Made by a program: the position numbers and the translations under genes
DNA from: Chitinophagaceae bacterium
GTDB lineage: Bacteria; Bacteroidota; Bacteroidia; Chitinophagales; Chitinophagaceae
DNA length: 7,626 bases
Direction: 5' to 3'
Assembly: GCA_003526435.1 (NCBI GenBank)
Contig: DPWF01000330.1
Coordinates: forward strand, 1 to 7,626
Notes under the pieces: model-generated
What the model saw: the letters and a program-made list of their open reading frames with translations, nothing else
Databases searched by the model: none
Told to the model about the DNA's origin: nothing
Shown: positions 6,216-7,626 of the stretch, one piece after another
Layout: each line of letters begins with the position of its first letter
How positions within the stretch are numbered: position 1 is the stretch's first letter

Positions 6216-7063
6216 TGATTGGTCATGGGTGCGTTTTCCAGTTGTACCTGTTCTGCATACCTGGTATTTTCTACAAGATAGACATACTGTACATTAAAGA
6301 AATTGGTGGCGGTTTTTATTCTCAGGGTATAAAAGTTACTGGAAGGGTCCTCTACAATCGATGCAACGGTACCCACCATCAGATAGGATGGGAAATTGGC
6401 TGAGTATGTGCTGGTTACCACCGTATCTCCTTTTACCACTTTGGCGCTTTTAGATACATTGCGAAGAGTGAGGATAGACGGATCGTTACCATCCCATTCA
6501 ATACTACCCGCATTGTTATCTTTTTTAAGCATGGCACTTACTCGGCTGTTACGGTGTAAGAGACTCATCACTTTACTGATATTCGGACTCGTTTCAACAA
6601 CCACACCTACAATGCCTTGCGGACCAATAACGGCCATTCCTTTTTTTACACCCTGGTTGCTGCCTCTTTCTAAAGTGAGGAAATTGGTCTGAAGGGTAAC
6701 GGTATTGCCTATTACCCTTGCAGGTAACCAGGTAAATTTCCTGTAACGGCCGGAAGAATCCCTGTGTGTAGTATCGGTATATACTTCTCTTGAACTATCT
6801 GGTGCAATATTGTTAGAAGCCAGCAGGTTTTTTAACCGGGTATTCTCTTCCGCCAATTGACGATTGGTTTCTGCCAGACTGAAATAACTGCGGAGATTGC
6901 TGTATTGTTTATTCAGGTTGCCCGTCAGTTCACTCGTGGCATCAGAAAAAAATGCCTCATGCGTTTTGCTGGAACGGGTCAATAAAATAATGGCAAATAC
7001 CTGTAAGAGCAAAAAGCTCAGAAAAGTAAAATAACGCCGTATGAAAAAAAAGATATTCTTCAA
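6212..7063 (-). CDS. mreC: Rod shape-determining protein MreC
   Basis: The 283-residue protein has a short cytoplasmic N-terminus, one membrane segment (about 11-28), a periplasmic coiled coil (about 48-85, including LAEENTRLKNLL) and a C-terminal beta-rich domain with GPQGIVGVVVE, the SLLHRNSRVSAML block and a GDTVVTSTYSANFP segment, all typical of MreC. It bridges MreB, MreD and PBP2 and is thought to activate PBP2. The start is TTG at 7063: an in-frame TAA lies 15 bases upstream and no ATG intervenes, and the next in-frame methionine would remove the anchor. Codons 5-7 contain a run of eight T, a slippage-prone site. The gene follows mreB after 61 bp. Confidence 0.95.
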   Translation of the reverse strand: MKNIFFFIRRYFTFLSFLLLQVFAIILLTRSSKTHEAFFSDATSELTGNLNKQYSNLRSYFSLAETNRQLAEENTRLKNLLASNNIAPDSSREVYTDTTHRDSSGRYRKFTWLPARVIGNTVTLQTNFLTLERGSNQGVKKGMAVIGPQGIVGVVVETSPNISKVMSLLHRNSRVSAMLKKDNNAGSIEWDGNDPSILTLRNVSKSAKVVKGDTVVTSTYSANFPSYLMVGTVASIVEDPSSNFYTLRIKTATNFFNVQYVYLVENTRYAEQVQLENAPMTNQ

Positions 7064-7124
7064 CCTGGGAATCGATTAGCGATCAAAAAAACTAGTAACC
7101 CTTTAAAACCGGTCTGTTATTCTT

Positions 7125-7626
7125 CTATCGCATGATAAATGGAAAACGCTGGTAGTTCTTCAATGCCAGACCTGTACCACGTACCACACTTTTCAACGGA
7201 TCATCTGCTACATGTACCGGTAATTTAATTTTGGCACTCAAACGTTTATCAAGTCCACGCAACAATGCACCACCACCTGTGAGGTATAAGCCCCTGCGAT
7301 AAATATCGGCAGCCAGCTCAGGAGGTGTGGTTTCCAATGCTTTCAGGATGGCTTCTTCTATTTTAAAAATGCTTTTATCCAGTGCCTCAGCAATTTCCTG
7401 GTAGCTTACCATGATCTGTTTGGGAATACCTGTTACCAGGTCACGACCATTTACAGGCATATCATCGGGCGGATTATCCAGGTCTTTCATTGCCGCGCCC
7501 ACATTAATCTTGATTTGTTCTGCAGTACGCTCACCAATCAATAAACTGTGGTAACGACGCAGGGCTTCCATAATATCGGCCGTAAATTCATCACCCGCTA
7601 CACGGATACTCTGGTCACAAACAATA
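7125..7626 (-). CDS. mreB: Rod shape-determining protein MreB, C-terminal half (partial)
   Basis: The open frame runs off the right edge; the 166 residues visible (starting IVCDQSIRVAGDEFTADIM) are roughly the second half of a protein usually near 340 residues. The landmarks are MreB-specific actin-fold elements: GDEFTADI, the GERTAEQIK block, NGRDLVTGIPK, YLTGGGALLRGLD (nucleotide-binding loop) and DDPLKSVVRGTGLAL near the end. MreB forms membrane-bound filaments that orient lateral wall synthesis. The ATG at 7571 is an internal methionine, because upstream residues in the same frame are also conserved MreB sequence. The stop is TAG at 7127-7125. It is the first visible gene of the operon. 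Confidence 0.97.
   Translation of the reverse strand, partial: IVCDQSIRVAGDEFTADIMEALRRYHSLLIGERTAEQIKINVGAAMKDLDNPPDDMPVNGRDLVTGIPKQIMVSYQEIAEALDKSIFKIEEAILKALETTPPELAADIYRRGLYLTGGGALLRGLDKRLSAKIKLPVHVADDPLKSVVRGTGLALKNYQRFPFIMR

Noticed and set aside
7064..7124. mreB-mreC gap as a site of a small gene or regulatory RNA
   Set aside because: Only 61 bp, with no open frame of note and no convincing hairpin.

Overview
The window looks like chromosomal DNA from a member of the Bacteroidota, most likely the Chitinophagaceae or a close relative. I base this on the protein style (an ECF sigma tail of the SEGALKASYHHAAKKIE type, Bacteroidota-style RodA, MreC and MreD) and on the lack of Shine-Dalgarno sequences before most starts. 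This is judged by eye, without a database search.

Positions 1-1276 (+ strand) hold the end of a small regulatory operon. It contains the last 25 codons of an ECF-type sigma factor, a single-pass membrane protein with internal repeats (a candidate anti-sigma or regulator), and a secreted helical protein resembling the Spy/CpxP/CnrX class. The spacing is tight (31 bp, then 2 bp).

Positions 1280-7626 (- strand) hold a convergent elongasome operon. Reading leftward from the right edge the order is mreB (5' end outside the window), mreC, mreD, mrdA (PBP2), rodA, and a metallo-beta-lactamase-fold hydrolase. MreB filaments, the MreC/MreD membrane scaffold, the PBP2 transpeptidase and the RodA glycosyltransferase together build lateral cell wall. 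The hydrolase sits 9 bp after rodA and its role is unknown. The two operons converge with only 3 bp between stop codons.

The most notable point is in mrdA. Its 699-codon frame is intact on both sides but is interrupted by a single in-frame TAA (4507-4509), nine codons after the SxxK active-site lysine. This leaves an N-terminal fragment with the membrane anchor and SxxK, and a C-terminal fragment with SxN and KTG. A recent nonsense mutation or a base-call error fits better than an evolved split. The only intergenic stretch of any size in the - strand operon (188 bp between mreD and mrdA) carries a degenerate octanucleotide tandem array and weak promoter-like motifs. I found no mobile element, CRISPR array, tRNA or rRNA, and no clearly novel multi-gene system.
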